A stretch of 64,000 nucleotides of DNA from Bin5 sp965207495 (GTDB lineage Bacteria; Chloroflexota; Anaerolineae; Caldilineales; Caldilineaceae): assembly GCA_965207495.1 (NCBI GenBank), contig OZ242287.1, positions 3,720,001 to 3,784,000 of the forward strand. The letters run 5' to 3'. Under the pieces are notes generated by a model, which had not been told where the DNA came from, ran no database searches, and saw nothing but the letters and a program-made list of their open reading frames with translations. Shown one piece after another: positions 36,384 to 46,001 of the stretch (position 1 is its first letter; each line of letters starts with the position of its first letter). The translations under genes and the position numbers were made by a program.

Positions 36384-37535
36384 TTGCAGCGTCTTATCAA
36401 GAGTCCTTTTGCACTGTTCGTCGTTCTACTGATCATCACATTTGCCTCGGCTTGCCAGAGCGGAGACGGCGACCGCTCTGCTGGCGAGGCTGTCGTCTAT
36501 GTGGCGGCGCCATTGAGCGGCGTGCAGGCGGAGGCAGGACAGTCGGCGCTGGGCGGGGCGCGGCTGGCGGCTGCGGAGATCAATCGCGACGGGGGGTTGC
36601 TGGGGCGCCGGCTGGTTGTCAAGGCGATGGACGACCGCTCGGATAGCGGCACCGCTCTGACTATCGTGAACAGAATCGGGGAGGCCGTCGAGCAGGGGGA
36701 ACGGATCGCAGGTGTCATCGGCCACATGGAGGGAGGCACGACTTCGTCAGCTCTGCCACACTATGACGAGATGGGGCTTGTGCTGATCAGTCCTGGGGCC
36801 GGGATGCGAGCTCTTACGCACCGCGGGCACAGTACATTCTTTCGCGTAAACGCCAACGACGGCGTTCAGGCCGAACTGAGTGCACGTTTCCTGGTCGAGG
36901 AGTTGAACGCAGACCGGGTTGCTGTTATCAAGGTTGCTACAGCGTACGGCATTGACCTGGCCAATTTGCTGGCGGGCAGCCTGAGGGCGTTGGGGGCGAC
37001 GACAGCGATCGTGGTGGAGGTCGCGGAGGGGCAGCAGGACTTTTCGGACGCGGCGCTGCGGATCGGTGAGGCCGGGGCCGATGCAGTCTACTTCGCCGGC
37101 ACCGGGAGCGGAGCCTCTTTTCTGTATGCCAGCCTGAAGGCAGCGGAGCTAGATCTGCCGGTTCTGGCCAGCGACAGCGCGTTTGTGGCATCGGTCATTG
37201 ATAGTGAAGCTGGCACTTCCGAAGGCCTTTATATAAGTGCGCTTGCACCCAGCCCAGAAGAGACGGCCGAAGCCGGGTGGATTGAGGCTTACCGGGAGGT
37301 CGTGCACCGGGACCCGGGTCCATTCTCTATCAACGGTTACCTGGCGATGCAGGTGCTTGCGGCAGGCGTCCGAGCGGCCAACTCATTCGAGGGGCAAGCG
37401 ATCGGCCAGGCAGTTCGAGAGAGTGGGGCGGAGACACGATTTGGGCCGATTCGATTCAGCGCAAACGGCGATAGGGTGGACGCTCGAATCTGGATATACA
37501 GGGTGGAAGAAGGCAGATTTCGACAGTTAGACTAG
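36384..37535 (+). CDS. LivK-like ABC substrate-binding lipoprotein
   Basis: A 383-residue type-1 periplasmic binding protein of the branched-chain amino-acid family. Signal peptide and lipobox FASAC (Cys24). Core: VYVAAPLSGVQAEAGQSALGG, then LVLISPGAGMRALTHRGHSTFFR, with a C-terminal PIRFSANGDRVDARIWIYRV. The start is TTG 36384 with GGAG nearby. No LivH/M/G/F genes follow, so it either serves a transporter encoded elsewhere or acts as a receptor. It is 101 bp after the VWA gene and likely in the same operon. Confidence 0.87.
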   Translation: MQRLIKSPFALFVVLLIITFASACQSGDGDRSAGEAVVYVAAPLSGVQAEAGQSALGGARLAAAEINRDGGLLGRRLVVKAMDDRSDSGTALTIVNRIGEAVEQGERIAGVIGHMEGGTTSSALPHYDEMGLVLISPGAGMRALTHRGHSTFFRVNANDGVQAELSARFLVEELNADRVAVIKVATAYGIDLANLLAGSLRALGATTAIVVEVAEGQQDFSDAALRIGEAGADAVYFAGTGSGASFLYASLKAAELDLPVLASDSAFVASVIDSEAGTSEGLYISALAPSPEETAEAGWIEAYREVVHRDPGPFSINGYLAMQVLAAGVRAANSFEGQAIGQAVRESGAETRFGPIRFSANGDRVDARIWIYRVEEGRFRQLD

Positions 37536-37652
37536 GATGTGTCCTGAAGTAGGCGCCTCGCTCAACCTCCCCTTCCGAGAACGAATCCTGTCATCTCCTT
37601 CAAGCAGAACGGGGTCAGAACGCATCAGTGCGACGCGGCGGGCGGCCCTGTC

Positions 37653-38786
37653 TTAACAGATGCCATTTCCCTGTTCGATAATGAAGATCCCAACCGTATA
37701 GGTTAGGTAGAGGGACAACATGATTGCTCCTTTCCAACGATTTACCTGGTGAGGCGATCGCAGCACGAGTAGGAAGGGAAGCGTTGCCACCAGGAGCATG
37801 GCGGGAAAGTCCACGCAATGCATGCTGAGGGGGGCGGGCAAGGGGCGAACGGCAGCGGTAATGCCGACGATTGCCAGCATATTGAAGAGATTGCTGCCGA
37901 CGAGATTGCCCAAGGCGATGTCGCCGCGGCGGTACAGGATTGCCACCACTGAGGCTGCCAGCTCGGGCAGGCTTGTCCCCAAGGCGACCAGACTCAGGCC
38001 GATCACAAGCTCACTTACGCCAAAGTACCTGGCGATGAAGGTGGCAGAGTCGACGAGCAGGTCCGCGCCATAGACCAGGACGGCGATGCCGATCACGACC
38101 ATGCCGATGTCGCGCAGGAGGAGTGAACGGAAGAGCCCGGAGATGGCTGCTGGCAGAAGTGGATTTCTGGTTGCGCGGGCGATTCTTTCCTGCGACTGTT
38201 GCAGATCGGCCTGGGCGTCTTCCGCCTGGCTGGCGGCGGTTTCATCCTCATCGTTCGAAGAGGAACTATCCTCGGCCTCCCCGCCGATGTACTCGAGCGC
38301 CTCGCTTTCTTTTTCCTCGGCGAGCGTGCGGCTGCCGACGTAACTCCAATAGATAAAACCGAGCAGACCCAGGAAGAGAAGGACCCCTTCCCAGCGGACG
38401 ACCTGCCCGTCCCACGCCATTGCGGTGAACAGCAGGGAGACCCCGATCATCAGTGGGTATTCGCGTTGAATCAGCTGGCGGTCAACTGCCATTGGGCGCA
38501 GCAGAGCGACAACCCCGAGGATCAGGGCCAGGTTGGCGATGTTGCTGCCGACGACGTTGCCGATGGCCAAGTTGGCCCTGGTGCCGCCCTGGAGATTCGC
38601 AATCATGCTGACGACCAGTTCGGGCAGGCTGGTGCCGAAGGCGACGACTGTCAACCCGATCACGACCAGCGGAATATTGAGACGGACAGCAAGGCGACTG
38701 GCGCCGCGCACAAGAAAATCGGCTCCGCCGGTAAGGAATGCGAAGCCGACAAGGAAGAGTAGTATGTTGAAAACCAGGGCGTTCAT
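37653..38786 (-). CDS. Calcium/sodium antiporter (CaCA family, YrbG-like)
   Basis: A 377-residue membrane protein with about ten helices in two inverted halves. Each half carries the ion-binding alpha repeat: GTSLPELVVSMIAN with GNVVGSNIANLALI, and GTSLPELAASVVAI with GNLVGSNLFNMLAI. The central cytosolic loop is long and acidic (GGEAEDSSSSNDEDE), a plausible regulatory site. It exports Ca2+ or similar cations against Na+ or H+. It stands 81 bp downstream of miaB on the same strand. Confidence 0.92.
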   Translation of the reverse strand: MNALVFNILLFLVGFAFLTGGADFLVRGASRLAVRLNIPLVVIGLTVVAFGTSLPELVVSMIANLQGGTRANLAIGNVVGSNIANLALILGVVALLRPMAVDRQLIQREYPLMIGVSLLFTAMAWDGQVVRWEGVLLFLGLLGFIYWSYVGSRTLAEEKESEALEYIGGEAEDSSSSNDEDETAASQAEDAQADLQQSQERIARATRNPLLPAAISGLFRSLLLRDIGMVVIGIAVLVYGADLLVDSATFIARYFGVSELVIGLSLVALGTSLPELAASVVAILYRRGDIALGNLVGSNLFNMLAIVGITAAVRPLPAPLSMHCVDFPAMLLVATLPFLLVLRSPHQVNRWKGAIMLSLYLTYTVGIFIIEQGNGIC

Positions 38787-38867
38787 ATTGGCGAGAACCG
38801 ACCAGGCCGCGGCCCGATTGTTGGATTCGTCTCAGCGTTTGCTAGCGGAGCAAACGCCGGCATGCGC

Positions 38868-40433
38868 TCACGCTTCGACCGGTGACACGTCTCGGACAAA
38901 GCGTCCCTGCATGCTCCAAGGGCCGGTCCAGGTTATCTGCGCTTCGACAAGGCGCCCACGCAGATCACCAGAGCGGTCGTCAACAGTGACGAATACGAGC
39001 TTATTTTGGCGCGTGCGGCCGCGCCACTTGCCTTTGTGCTGTTCTTCGATAAGCAGTTCGACCGTCTCGCCAAGCAGCCGGGCATTGATCTCTGTGCAGA
39101 CCTGCTCCTGGAGTTGTTCGAGCGCCTTGTGGCGGCGGACTTTTTCTTCTTCGGGCACGTCATCTGCCATACGGCGTTCGCTTACGGTGCCTGGCCGCGG
39201 ACTGTAGCGAGCAAGGTGGGCTTTGTCGAGCTTCAGGTCGGCCAGGACCTGGTAGGTATCGTCGAATTGCGCGGGGCTCTCGCCACAGAAGCCGACGATT
39301 ATGTCGGTATTGATGGCAGCATGCGGCACTGTCGAGCGGATGTGGTCAACCAGGCTGCGATACTGGGCCTGTGTGTAGCCGCGTTTCATGCGAGCCAGGA
39401 CTTCGTCATTGCCGGCCTGGATCGGTACTTCGATATGCTCGCACACTTTGGGCAGATCGCGCACTGCTTCGAGAATCCTGTCCGACATGTAGTTGGGGTG
39501 GCTGGTAAGGAAGCGGATGCGCCAGAGCCCTTCTATCTCGTGGACGGCGTGGAGCAGGTCGGCCAGATCGGGTCTGCCAGGCGCGGCATTCCCTGCAGAG
39601 GCGCCGTTGCCCCATTCATGGCCGTAGCGGTCGACGATCTGACCGAGAAGGGTGACCTCGCGGACGCCCTGGGCGACCAGCCCCTGTACTTCGGTGACAA
39701 CTTCGTGAACAGGCCGGCTGCGTTCGATGCCGCGGCGGAATGGGATGATGCAGAAGGTACAGGCATGGCTGCACCCGTAGACGACCGGAACGTGGGCGGT
39801 CACGGCGGCCTCGCCTTTCATCCTGAGGCGGCGGATGGACTGACCGGAGACGGGCGGCTGGACTTCGTCCTGCAGTTCGTGGCGGCGGGCGAGCTGCTCT
39901 TCCTCGAAGTGGGAGGATTCCAGCGCGATCTCGTCCCGCTGCAGGAAGGTGATCAGGGGCGCAGGCTCGCTGGGCGGCATGAATACGTCGACGTGCGGAA
40001 AACTGGCCTGCATTTGCGGGCTGGGTTTGACGCCTACCATACAACCCATCAGGGCCAGGGTCCGATTTGATCGGGCCTTTTTCCACGGTTTGAGGTTACT
40101 GGCCTTGCCGATGCCCTTGTCTTCTGCGCTTTGGCGCACAACGCAGGTGTTGAGTACGACGATATCGGCCTCATCGATCGTCTTGGTGGGACTGTAGCCG
40201 ATCCGTTCCAGCTCCGCGGCCACATGATTGGAGTCGGCAACGTTCATCTGGCAGCCAATGGTCCAGATGTGGTATGCGCCTCTGCTGTCTCCGGCCTGCA
40301 CTGCCTGAGGCGCGGGGGCGCTCTGCGACAGCGGCCTCTGATCCAGATGAATGGCAGGCGGCAGGCCTTCCGGGCCGCGGGTAGTAGCAATCTCAAAGAT
40401 TTCGGGGTCTGGGTTGGGATTGCGCTTTGTCAT
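38868..40433 (-). CDS. miaB: tRNA-2-methylthio-N6-dimethylallyladenosine synthase
   Basis: A 521-residue radical SAM methylthiotransferase that modifies A37 of tRNAs reading U-starting codons. The N-terminal UPF0004 domain holds three cluster cysteines (YHIWTIGCQMN, LNTCVVRQSAE, ALMGCMVG). The radical SAM motif is CSHACTFCIIP, and a C-terminal TRAM domain follows (LLIEEQHKGKWRGRTRQNK). A 55-residue proline-rich N-terminal extension is unusual; a later start is possible but no better one is obvious. MtaB or RimO is excluded by the MiaB-type order and length. Confidence 0.92.
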   Translation of the reverse strand: MTKRNPNPDPEIFEIATTRGPEGLPPAIHLDQRPLSQSAPAPQAVQAGDSRGAYHIWTIGCQMNVADSNHVAAELERIGYSPTKTIDEADIVVLNTCVVRQSAEDKGIGKASNLKPWKKARSNRTLALMGCMVGVKPSPQMQASFPHVDVFMPPSEPAPLITFLQRDEIALESSHFEEEQLARRHELQDEVQPPVSGQSIRRLRMKGEAAVTAHVPVVYGCSHACTFCIIPFRRGIERSRPVHEVVTEVQGLVAQGVREVTLLGQIVDRYGHEWGNGASAGNAAPGRPDLADLLHAVHEIEGLWRIRFLTSHPNYMSDRILEAVRDLPKVCEHIEVPIQAGNDEVLARMKRGYTQAQYRSLVDHIRSTVPHAAINTDIIVGFCGESPAQFDDTYQVLADLKLDKAHLARYSPRPGTVSERRMADDVPEEEKVRRHKALEQLQEQVCTEINARLLGETVELLIEEQHKGKWRGRTRQNKLVFVTVDDRSGDLRGRLVEAQITWTGPWSMQGRFVRDVSPVEA

Positions 40434-40553
40434 GTCTTTACCTTCAGCGGACAGTGAAAGAGGCTGTCCCCCGGCAGTTCGTGCTGCGGCGCGTTTTTCG
40501 GATGTCCTAGCCGCGCCAATCAGAGGACATTTTAGCGAGGAAGGGCCGGTTGG

Positions 40554-42158
40554 TCAAAAAGCCGGGTCTACCCTGCCTTTGGAGAGTGAGCGCAAAAGAC
40601 GCTCTTGCAGGGCCCAGAGCTTCTCGCTAACAGAAACGTGGTAGAAGTGGGGATTGATCAGGCGTCGAACGCCCTCATCAAGATTGGCCACATCGGTTCG
40701 GCGGATTGCCCGGATCTGCTCGGTCGTGGGCCTCTCGCACACCAGCCTCCCGTCTACCAACACGTCCAGCAGCAAGGGCTCGACTCGGGAGATGTCCTCT
40801 GCCGGCAGCGTCCTGCGTTTGGATCGTTCGTGATAGTGGCGCAGCCGCAGGGAAGGAGCAGGCGCCCGATCATTGAGGAATTGTTGGCGGTCAGATTTCC
40901 AATTTTTTGCGGGGTCTTCATCGTCCAGCGTCAAAAGGTCAGCAGTTGCGCGGCCACGTGCATCGTAGATACGCCATACCTTCTTGCTGCCTGGAATCCC
41001 CGTTTTGCCTGAGTCTTCCGAAACCTTGATTGCGGGCCGCCAGCCCTGTTCGCCCCGGAGGCCGACCAGCTTGTAGACCCCGCCCAGAGAACTGTCCCCT
41101 GCCGATGTGATCAGCCGCGTGCCGACACCGTAAACGAGGCGGCGGATGATATTGTCTGCGTCCAATCCGCCGCGCGCGGCCTCTTGCGCGATCTGCAGCT
41201 TTATTTCGCGGATGATCAGCTCATCGAGCTCATTCGACAGGACAATCGATGCATCAGGGAAGCCGGCATCGTCCAGCATTTGGGCGACACGCATGCTGAG
41301 GTGGGCAAGATCGCCGGAGTCCAGGCGGACGCCGACGGGGGCGTACCCTTTCTGCCGCAGCCTCTCGAAAACGCGTATTGCGTTGGGCACGCCGCTGGCC
41401 AGCGTATCGATGGTGTCGACCAGGAGCAGGCACTCGTCGGGATAAATGTCGGCGTAGGCCTGGAACGCGTCAAGCTCGGTCATGCCCTGGGCGAGAAAGG
41501 CCTGGACCAGTGAGTGGGCGTGCGTGCCTTTTGGCGGGTAGCCGAGGGCGTGGGAGATGCCGGCATTGGAGGAGAAGTCGGCGCCGCCGATCAGGGCAGC
41601 GCGGGTGCCGGCGTTGCCGCCGCGGTCGTGTGCGCGGCGCACGCCGAACTCGAGCACCAGGGCGTCACCGGCGCTTTCGCGCACGCGGGCCGCCTTTGTG
41701 GCGATGAGCGTCTGGTAGTTAAGAATGTTGAGCAGGGGGGTTTCCAGGATCTGTGCAAGGGCGAGGGGGCCGCGCACTACGGTCATCGGCGCGTTGGTGT
41801 GGACGACCCTTCCTTCGGGTATGGCCTGAAGCGAAATGCCGCTGAAGTCGCCATAGGAGCCCAGCCACGATAGGAAGTCTTCGCCGAAGAGCCGGCGTCC
41901 TGTACTCGAGGTCATCCCCCGCATCAGGGCGAGTTCTTCTTTGCCGAACTTGGCGGCGCCCATCCAGTCGATCAGCCAGTCCAGCCCGGCGTTGACACAG
42001 AATCCGGCCTGGTGCGAGCCATAGTTGGGATAGTTGCGGAAGAAGTGGTCGAATTGCGCGGGCATTTCGTGCATCCCGAGGCGAAAGTAGAGTTGCGCCA
42101 TCGTCAGTTGATACTGATCGGTGAAGAGGATGCCTTCGGCTGTGGAACGGTAGTTCAT
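40554..42158 (-). CDS. pncB: Nicotinate phosphoribosyltransferase
   Basis: A 534-residue enzyme that makes nicotinate mononucleotide from nicotinate and PRPP for NAD salvage. Family signatures: LFTDQYQLTMAQLYF at the N-terminus, ALVLEFGVRRAHDRGGNAGT around the active site, and GVRLDSGDLAHLSMRVAQML. It is the longer form with a C-terminal domain. Its ATG is 9 bp past the TAA of the radical SAM selenoprotein gene, so they are co-transcribed. A link between that enzyme and NAD metabolism is possible but unproven. Confidence 0.94.
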   Translation of the reverse strand: MNYRSTAEGILFTDQYQLTMAQLYFRLGMHEMPAQFDHFFRNYPNYGSHQAGFCVNAGLDWLIDWMGAAKFGKEELALMRGMTSSTGRRLFGEDFLSWLGSYGDFSGISLQAIPEGRVVHTNAPMTVVRGPLALAQILETPLLNILNYQTLIATKAARVRESAGDALVLEFGVRRAHDRGGNAGTRAALIGGADFSSNAGISHALGYPPKGTHAHSLVQAFLAQGMTELDAFQAYADIYPDECLLLVDTIDTLASGVPNAIRVFERLRQKGYAPVGVRLDSGDLAHLSMRVAQMLDDAGFPDASIVLSNELDELIIREIKLQIAQEAARGGLDADNIIRRLVYGVGTRLITSAGDSSLGGVYKLVGLRGEQGWRPAIKVSEDSGKTGIPGSKKVWRIYDARGRATADLLTLDDEDPAKNWKSDRQQFLNDRAPAPSLRLRHYHERSKRRTLPAEDISRVEPLLLDVLVDGRLVCERPTTEQIRAIRRTDVANLDEGVRRLINPHFYHVSVSEKLWALQERLLRSLSKGRVDPAF

Positions 42159-42167
42159 GCGCTCAGT

Positions 42168-43706
42168 TTAACCGGCCAACTGGTCGGCGGTGGGCTCCGC
42201 TCAGCAGAACCAGTGCTCAGTAAGACGGGGGGGCCGGGGATAGTAGGCGGAGAAGGCCGGCAGAATGGGTGGTTGGCGGCCGGCGGCATCGAATGCCGCG
42301 CACTCGACGGCGTGGAATGCGGCGAAGGGACTGGTCTCGTTTCCGACAAGAGCGGACGGACTTTCGCTTGCGGAGTTGGACGGGTCCTCGTCTTCGCTTT
42401 GGGAAGCCATTTCGGCGATGTGGGCTACTTGCTGCTGGAGCGCGTCCATGCGGGGATCAGGATGCTGCCAGCGGTAGGTGAAGTTGGGCGCGTCGAGCGT
42501 TGCCCGCCATTGATCTGCGTCTTCGCCGGTGAGCAGGGCGCTCTCGGGAGGGACGAGCATTCGAATCGATAGCTGGACCGCGGGCACGTGCGGAATCAGA
42601 CCCTGTTCGCGGATCCAGCGCAGCATGAATATATAGTCTTCGAGGCTGGTCCAGGGCGTAAATGGCATCCAGGTCGGCTGGATGGAGAGGCCTGCCTCGT
42701 CCACGACGGTCAAAGCCTCTTCCATATGCTGGCGCGTGTGGCCTTTTTCGAGACGAGAGAGAACATGTTCGCTGGTCGATTCGAAGGCGGAGACGACGAA
42801 TGAGGCGCCGTGCTCAGCCAGCTCCGGCAAGAGGCGCCGGTGCTTGAGCAGGTGTTCCACTTTGGCCGTGAAGTCGAAACTGACGTGGGGGAAGGCGTCG
42901 TGAAGGGCGCGGGCTACCTTTCTGGCGTGGCCGGGGCCGTTGAGGAAGTCGGGGTCGCCGAAGGTGATGTGGCGGGCGCCGTTCTCGACCTGTTGGGCGA
43001 CATCGGCGAGGACGGTCTCGACCGGGACGACGAAGAAGCGGCCGTTGTATACCGGTACCACAGGGCAGTGGCGGCAGGTGTGCAGACAGCCGCGGCTGGC
43101 CTCGGTATAGCCGGCCGGGTAGGCGACGGGGTCTGCGGCCTTCGCGCCGTTACCCGTTGCGGTGGTTTGTGCGGGGGAGCCCGGGACGTAATGGGCGTAG
43201 TTGTCGAGTGCGGGCAGTGACGCTCGATCCGGGAGCGGCAGAGCGTGCCGGGCCAGATGGGGTGATGCCTCTTGATCGGGGGTGGTCAGTCCGGGCACAT
43301 CTGCCGGCGGTCTGCCTGTGCTGAGGGCCTGCGCCAGCGCGACAAGGACTGGTTCCGCTTCGCCGGCGACGACCGAGTCGGCGATCGCTCTGCGGCTGTC
43401 GTCCCGTTGCAGGAGGTAACGGCGGTTGAGCCAGGCGTAGAGGCCGAAGAAGCAGATGTGGGCGCCGGGATTGGCGGCACGGGCTTTCAAGGCCGCGTCG
43501 AGGCCGATGCGCAGGGCAGTGTGCATGGGCACGGCAATGGCGATCAGATCGGCGGCGGCCGCTGTGTCTGCAGGGAAATCCTCGACGGCCAAGTCTACAG
43601 TTGCTGCGTCAAGTCCGGCGGCGCGCAGGGCTGCCAGCGGCCAAGCCAGGCTGAGAGGCTGGTGGCCGAGTTCGTAGCAGGAGATTAGCAGATTCGGGCT
43701 GTGCAT
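42168..43706 (-). CDS. B12-binding radical SAM selenoprotein with CUAEP tail
   Basis: The frame reads to TGA at 42203-42201, directly after a Cys codon. It continues as A-E-P-T-A-D-Q-L-A-G to TAA at 42170-42168, so the tail is C-U-A-E-P. This is the hallmark of the family known as CUAEP/CCAEP-tail radical SAM (seleno)proteins, where U is selenocysteine. A SECIS-like hairpin follows the TGA. The N-terminus resembles a B12-binding domain (LLISCYELGHQPLSLAWPLA). The radical SAM motif is CLHTCRHC. ATG 43706 is preferred over 43856 because AAAGAG precedes it. The reaction is unknown. A normal stop codon would remove the family's defining motif. Confidence 0.88.
42171..42188 (-). promoter_or_regulatory. 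Candidate bacterial SECIS element
   Basis: In the mRNA, counted from the U of UGA as 1, bases 16-33 fold as a stem: G16-U33, C17-G32, C18-G31, G19-C30, an A-C mismatch, then C21-G28 and C22-G27 closing a loop AGUU. The loop carries G24-U25. In E. coli fdhF the essential loop GU lies at about 23-24 after the UGA, almost the same distance. SelB binds such hairpins to insert selenocysteine. Confidence 0.65.
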
Positions 43707-43849
43707 CGTTGGCTCTTTGAGGGCGACCAGTTGGGCCGCGCTCGATTCAAGGGATTCAGGAATGCCATGCGGTTCGACCGCGCATGGATTATATACTATC
43801 ATCGCCGATTCGCTGTAGCGGCCTATCTTTCGACGGGCGTGGTTACATG

Positions 43850-45216
43850 AGTTCATGAGGGTCTATGAGCGTTTGCGTGCATTGCATCAGGTAACATGCT
43901 GGTCTCACTGTTGTCTGTGAGAGGCTATGAGAGTTCACGAGAGTCTATGAGCGTTTACGAGCGTTTGCGTGCGTTGCATCAGGTAACAAGCTGGTCTCGC
44001 TGGCGCCTGTGAGAGGCTATGGGTGTCTATGAGAGTTCACGAGAGTCTATGAGCGTTTACGAGCGTTTGCGTGTGTTGCATCAGGTAACATGCTGGTCTC
44101 GCTGGCGCCTGTGAGAGGCTATTCGTGTCTATGAGAGTTCACGAGAGTCTATGAGCGTTTATGAGCGTTTGCATGCGTTGCATCAGGTAACATGCTGGTC
44201 GCACTGTTGTCTTTGAGAGGCTATTCGTGTCTATGAGAGTTCACGAGAGTCCATGAGCGTTTGCGAGCGTTTGCGTGCGTTGCATCAGGTAACACGCTGG
44301 TCCCACTGTTGTCTTTGAGAGGCCATTCGTGTCTATGAGAGTTCACGAGAGTCTATGAGCGTTTACGAGCGTTTGCGTGCGTTGCATCAGGTAACACGCT
44401 GGTCCCACTGTTGTCTTTGAGAGGCCATTCGTGTCTATGAGAGTTCACGAGAGTCTATGAGCGTTTACGAGCGTTTGCGTGCGTTGCACCAGAGGCCGCA
44501 ACAGTTTGTGAAGGTCCACTAGCCTCGCACGAGAGATTACGAGTGCTGTATGAGAGCCTACGAGAGTACATGAGAGTTTACGAGCGTTTGCGGGCGTTGC
44601 ACCAGAGGCCACGACAGTTTGTGAGGGACCACTAGCCTCGCACGAGAGTTTGCGAGTGCTGTATGAGAGCCTACGAGAGTCCATGAGCGTTTACGAGCGT
44701 TTGCGTGCGTTGCACCAGAGGTCACGACAGTTTGTGAGGGACCACTAGCCTCGCACGAGAGATTTCGAGTGCTGTACGAGAGCCTACGAGAGTACATGAG
44801 CGTTTACGAGCGTTTGCGTGCGCTGCATCAGGTAACTTGCAGGTCTCGCTAGTGTCAATGAGAGCCTACGAGAGTCCATGAGAGTTTACGAGCGTTTGCG
44901 TGCGTTGCACCAGAGGCCACGACAGTTTGTGAGGGACCACTAGCCTCGCACGAGAGATTACGAGTGCTGTATGAGAGCCTACGAGAGTCCATGAGAGTTT
45001 ACGAGTGTTTGCGTGCGTTGCACCAGAGGCCGCTACAGTTTGTGAAGGTCCACAAGCCTCGCACGAGAGATTACGAGTGCTGCATGAGAGTCTACGAGAG
45101 TCCATGAGAGTTTACGAGCGTTTGCGTGCGTTGGGCAGAGTCCACGACAGGTTGCGAGAGTTCACGAGCGCTGCATGAGAGTCTACGAGAGTTCATGAGC
45201 GTTTACGTGCGTTTCT
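43850..45216. repeat. Minisatellite-like tandem array (~102 and ~113 bp periods)
   Basis: The anchor TTGCATCAGGTAAC or TTGCACCAGAGGCC recurs at 43882, 43974, 44076, 44178, 44280, 44382, 44484, 44597, 44710, 44823, 44905, 45018 and 45131. Spacing is 102 bp in the first half and 113 bp in the second, with 92- and 82-bp exceptions. Each unit is itself built from ~10-12 bp variants of GAGAGTCTAT, GAGCGTTTAC and GAGCGTTTGC. Several open frames on the minus strand are only by-products of the repeat. It fills the gap between two divergent genes. Confidence 0.9.
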
Positions 45217-46001
45217 CGCGAGCATGTGATTGTCGGTAGTCACTTGACCATTGATTGAAATAACCTGCTTCCTGAAGAAAAGGGAGCAATTTCTTGTGAT
45301 CGAGATGCTGCTGCTCCAACTGGTAACTTTCGCGGATGTCGAATGTATTTTGTGAAATCTGGTAGCTACTAAGCCATATATGGTGCCAAATAAGGTGCCT
45401 GTCTTGACCAGCTCTTTTCCCTGCCGCCATTCTGGCTATGTGATGGTGTATCCGGTTGGCAGCCGCCAGGTTGGTTGGCGCACACTGTCTGCGTGCCACG
45501 ATGGTGGGGAAGAACCAGCACGGTGGCTAGCAAGGGCGGGGCGTTGCGGGGGCGCAGCCCCTGCACAAGAGAGGGCCGAAGGCCCGGACGCCCAAATGCA
45601 AGGAGAGAGGGAAGAGGAGAGAGGAGAGAGAAAACTTCGGTCGCCTCGTTCCGGGTTGCTTGTCAGTCGTGGCGGAGTCGTTACAGATCTGGCAGGTATT
45701 CTCCGAGCAGCGAGAACGCACCTAAACGGGTATATGTTATATCTTCGATACGCCATTGGTAGATCTTAGTGACGTTACTATTGGGGCAGTTGGCGCTGGC
45801 GGGCCTGGATTATTCATTGCTTCGTCGCGATTCTTCAGGGAAATTTTACGACATAGGTGAACTTTCTGATATGCTAGGGCCGATGTCCGAATGACTATTA
45901 TACCACGATAATTTCTCCTTTTCGGGACAGATTTGCTCAGCGGCGCACGTCTTTCTGTAGGCTGCGTCGACCTACACATTTAGCGAAGAAAGGAACTTAG
46001 C
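45217..46001. other. Intergenic stretch, possible decayed insertion sequence
   Basis: 785 bp without a supported gene. Minus-strand frames at 45203-45566 contain phrases such as QHLDHKKLLPFLQEAGYF that faintly resemble the end of an IS200/REP-type transposase, broken across frames. A purine-rich GAGAGA tract lies at 45601-45632. The right end should contain the promoter of the gene at 46002. Confidence 0.35.

Noticed and set aside
35588..36439. 283-codon frame on the minus strand
   Set aside because: Antisense to the VWA lipoprotein; arginine/proline-rich shadow composition.
39006..40070. 354-codon frame on the plus strand
   Set aside because: Antisense shadow of miaB, whose cluster cysteines and TRAM domain are intact.
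44445..45105. Repeat-encoded proteins on the minus strand (79-residue frames)
   Set aside because: The frames are copies of the minisatellite unit without stops; they have no Shine-Dalgarno and no protein family.
43850..45216. CRISPR array
   Set aside because: Units are 102-113 bp, contiguous and nested, with no unique spacers between short identical repeats.
45203..45566. IS200/REP-type transposase
   Set aside because: Only faint phrases across two frames, no HUH or catalytic Tyr motif visible; kept as a possible relic in the gap entry.
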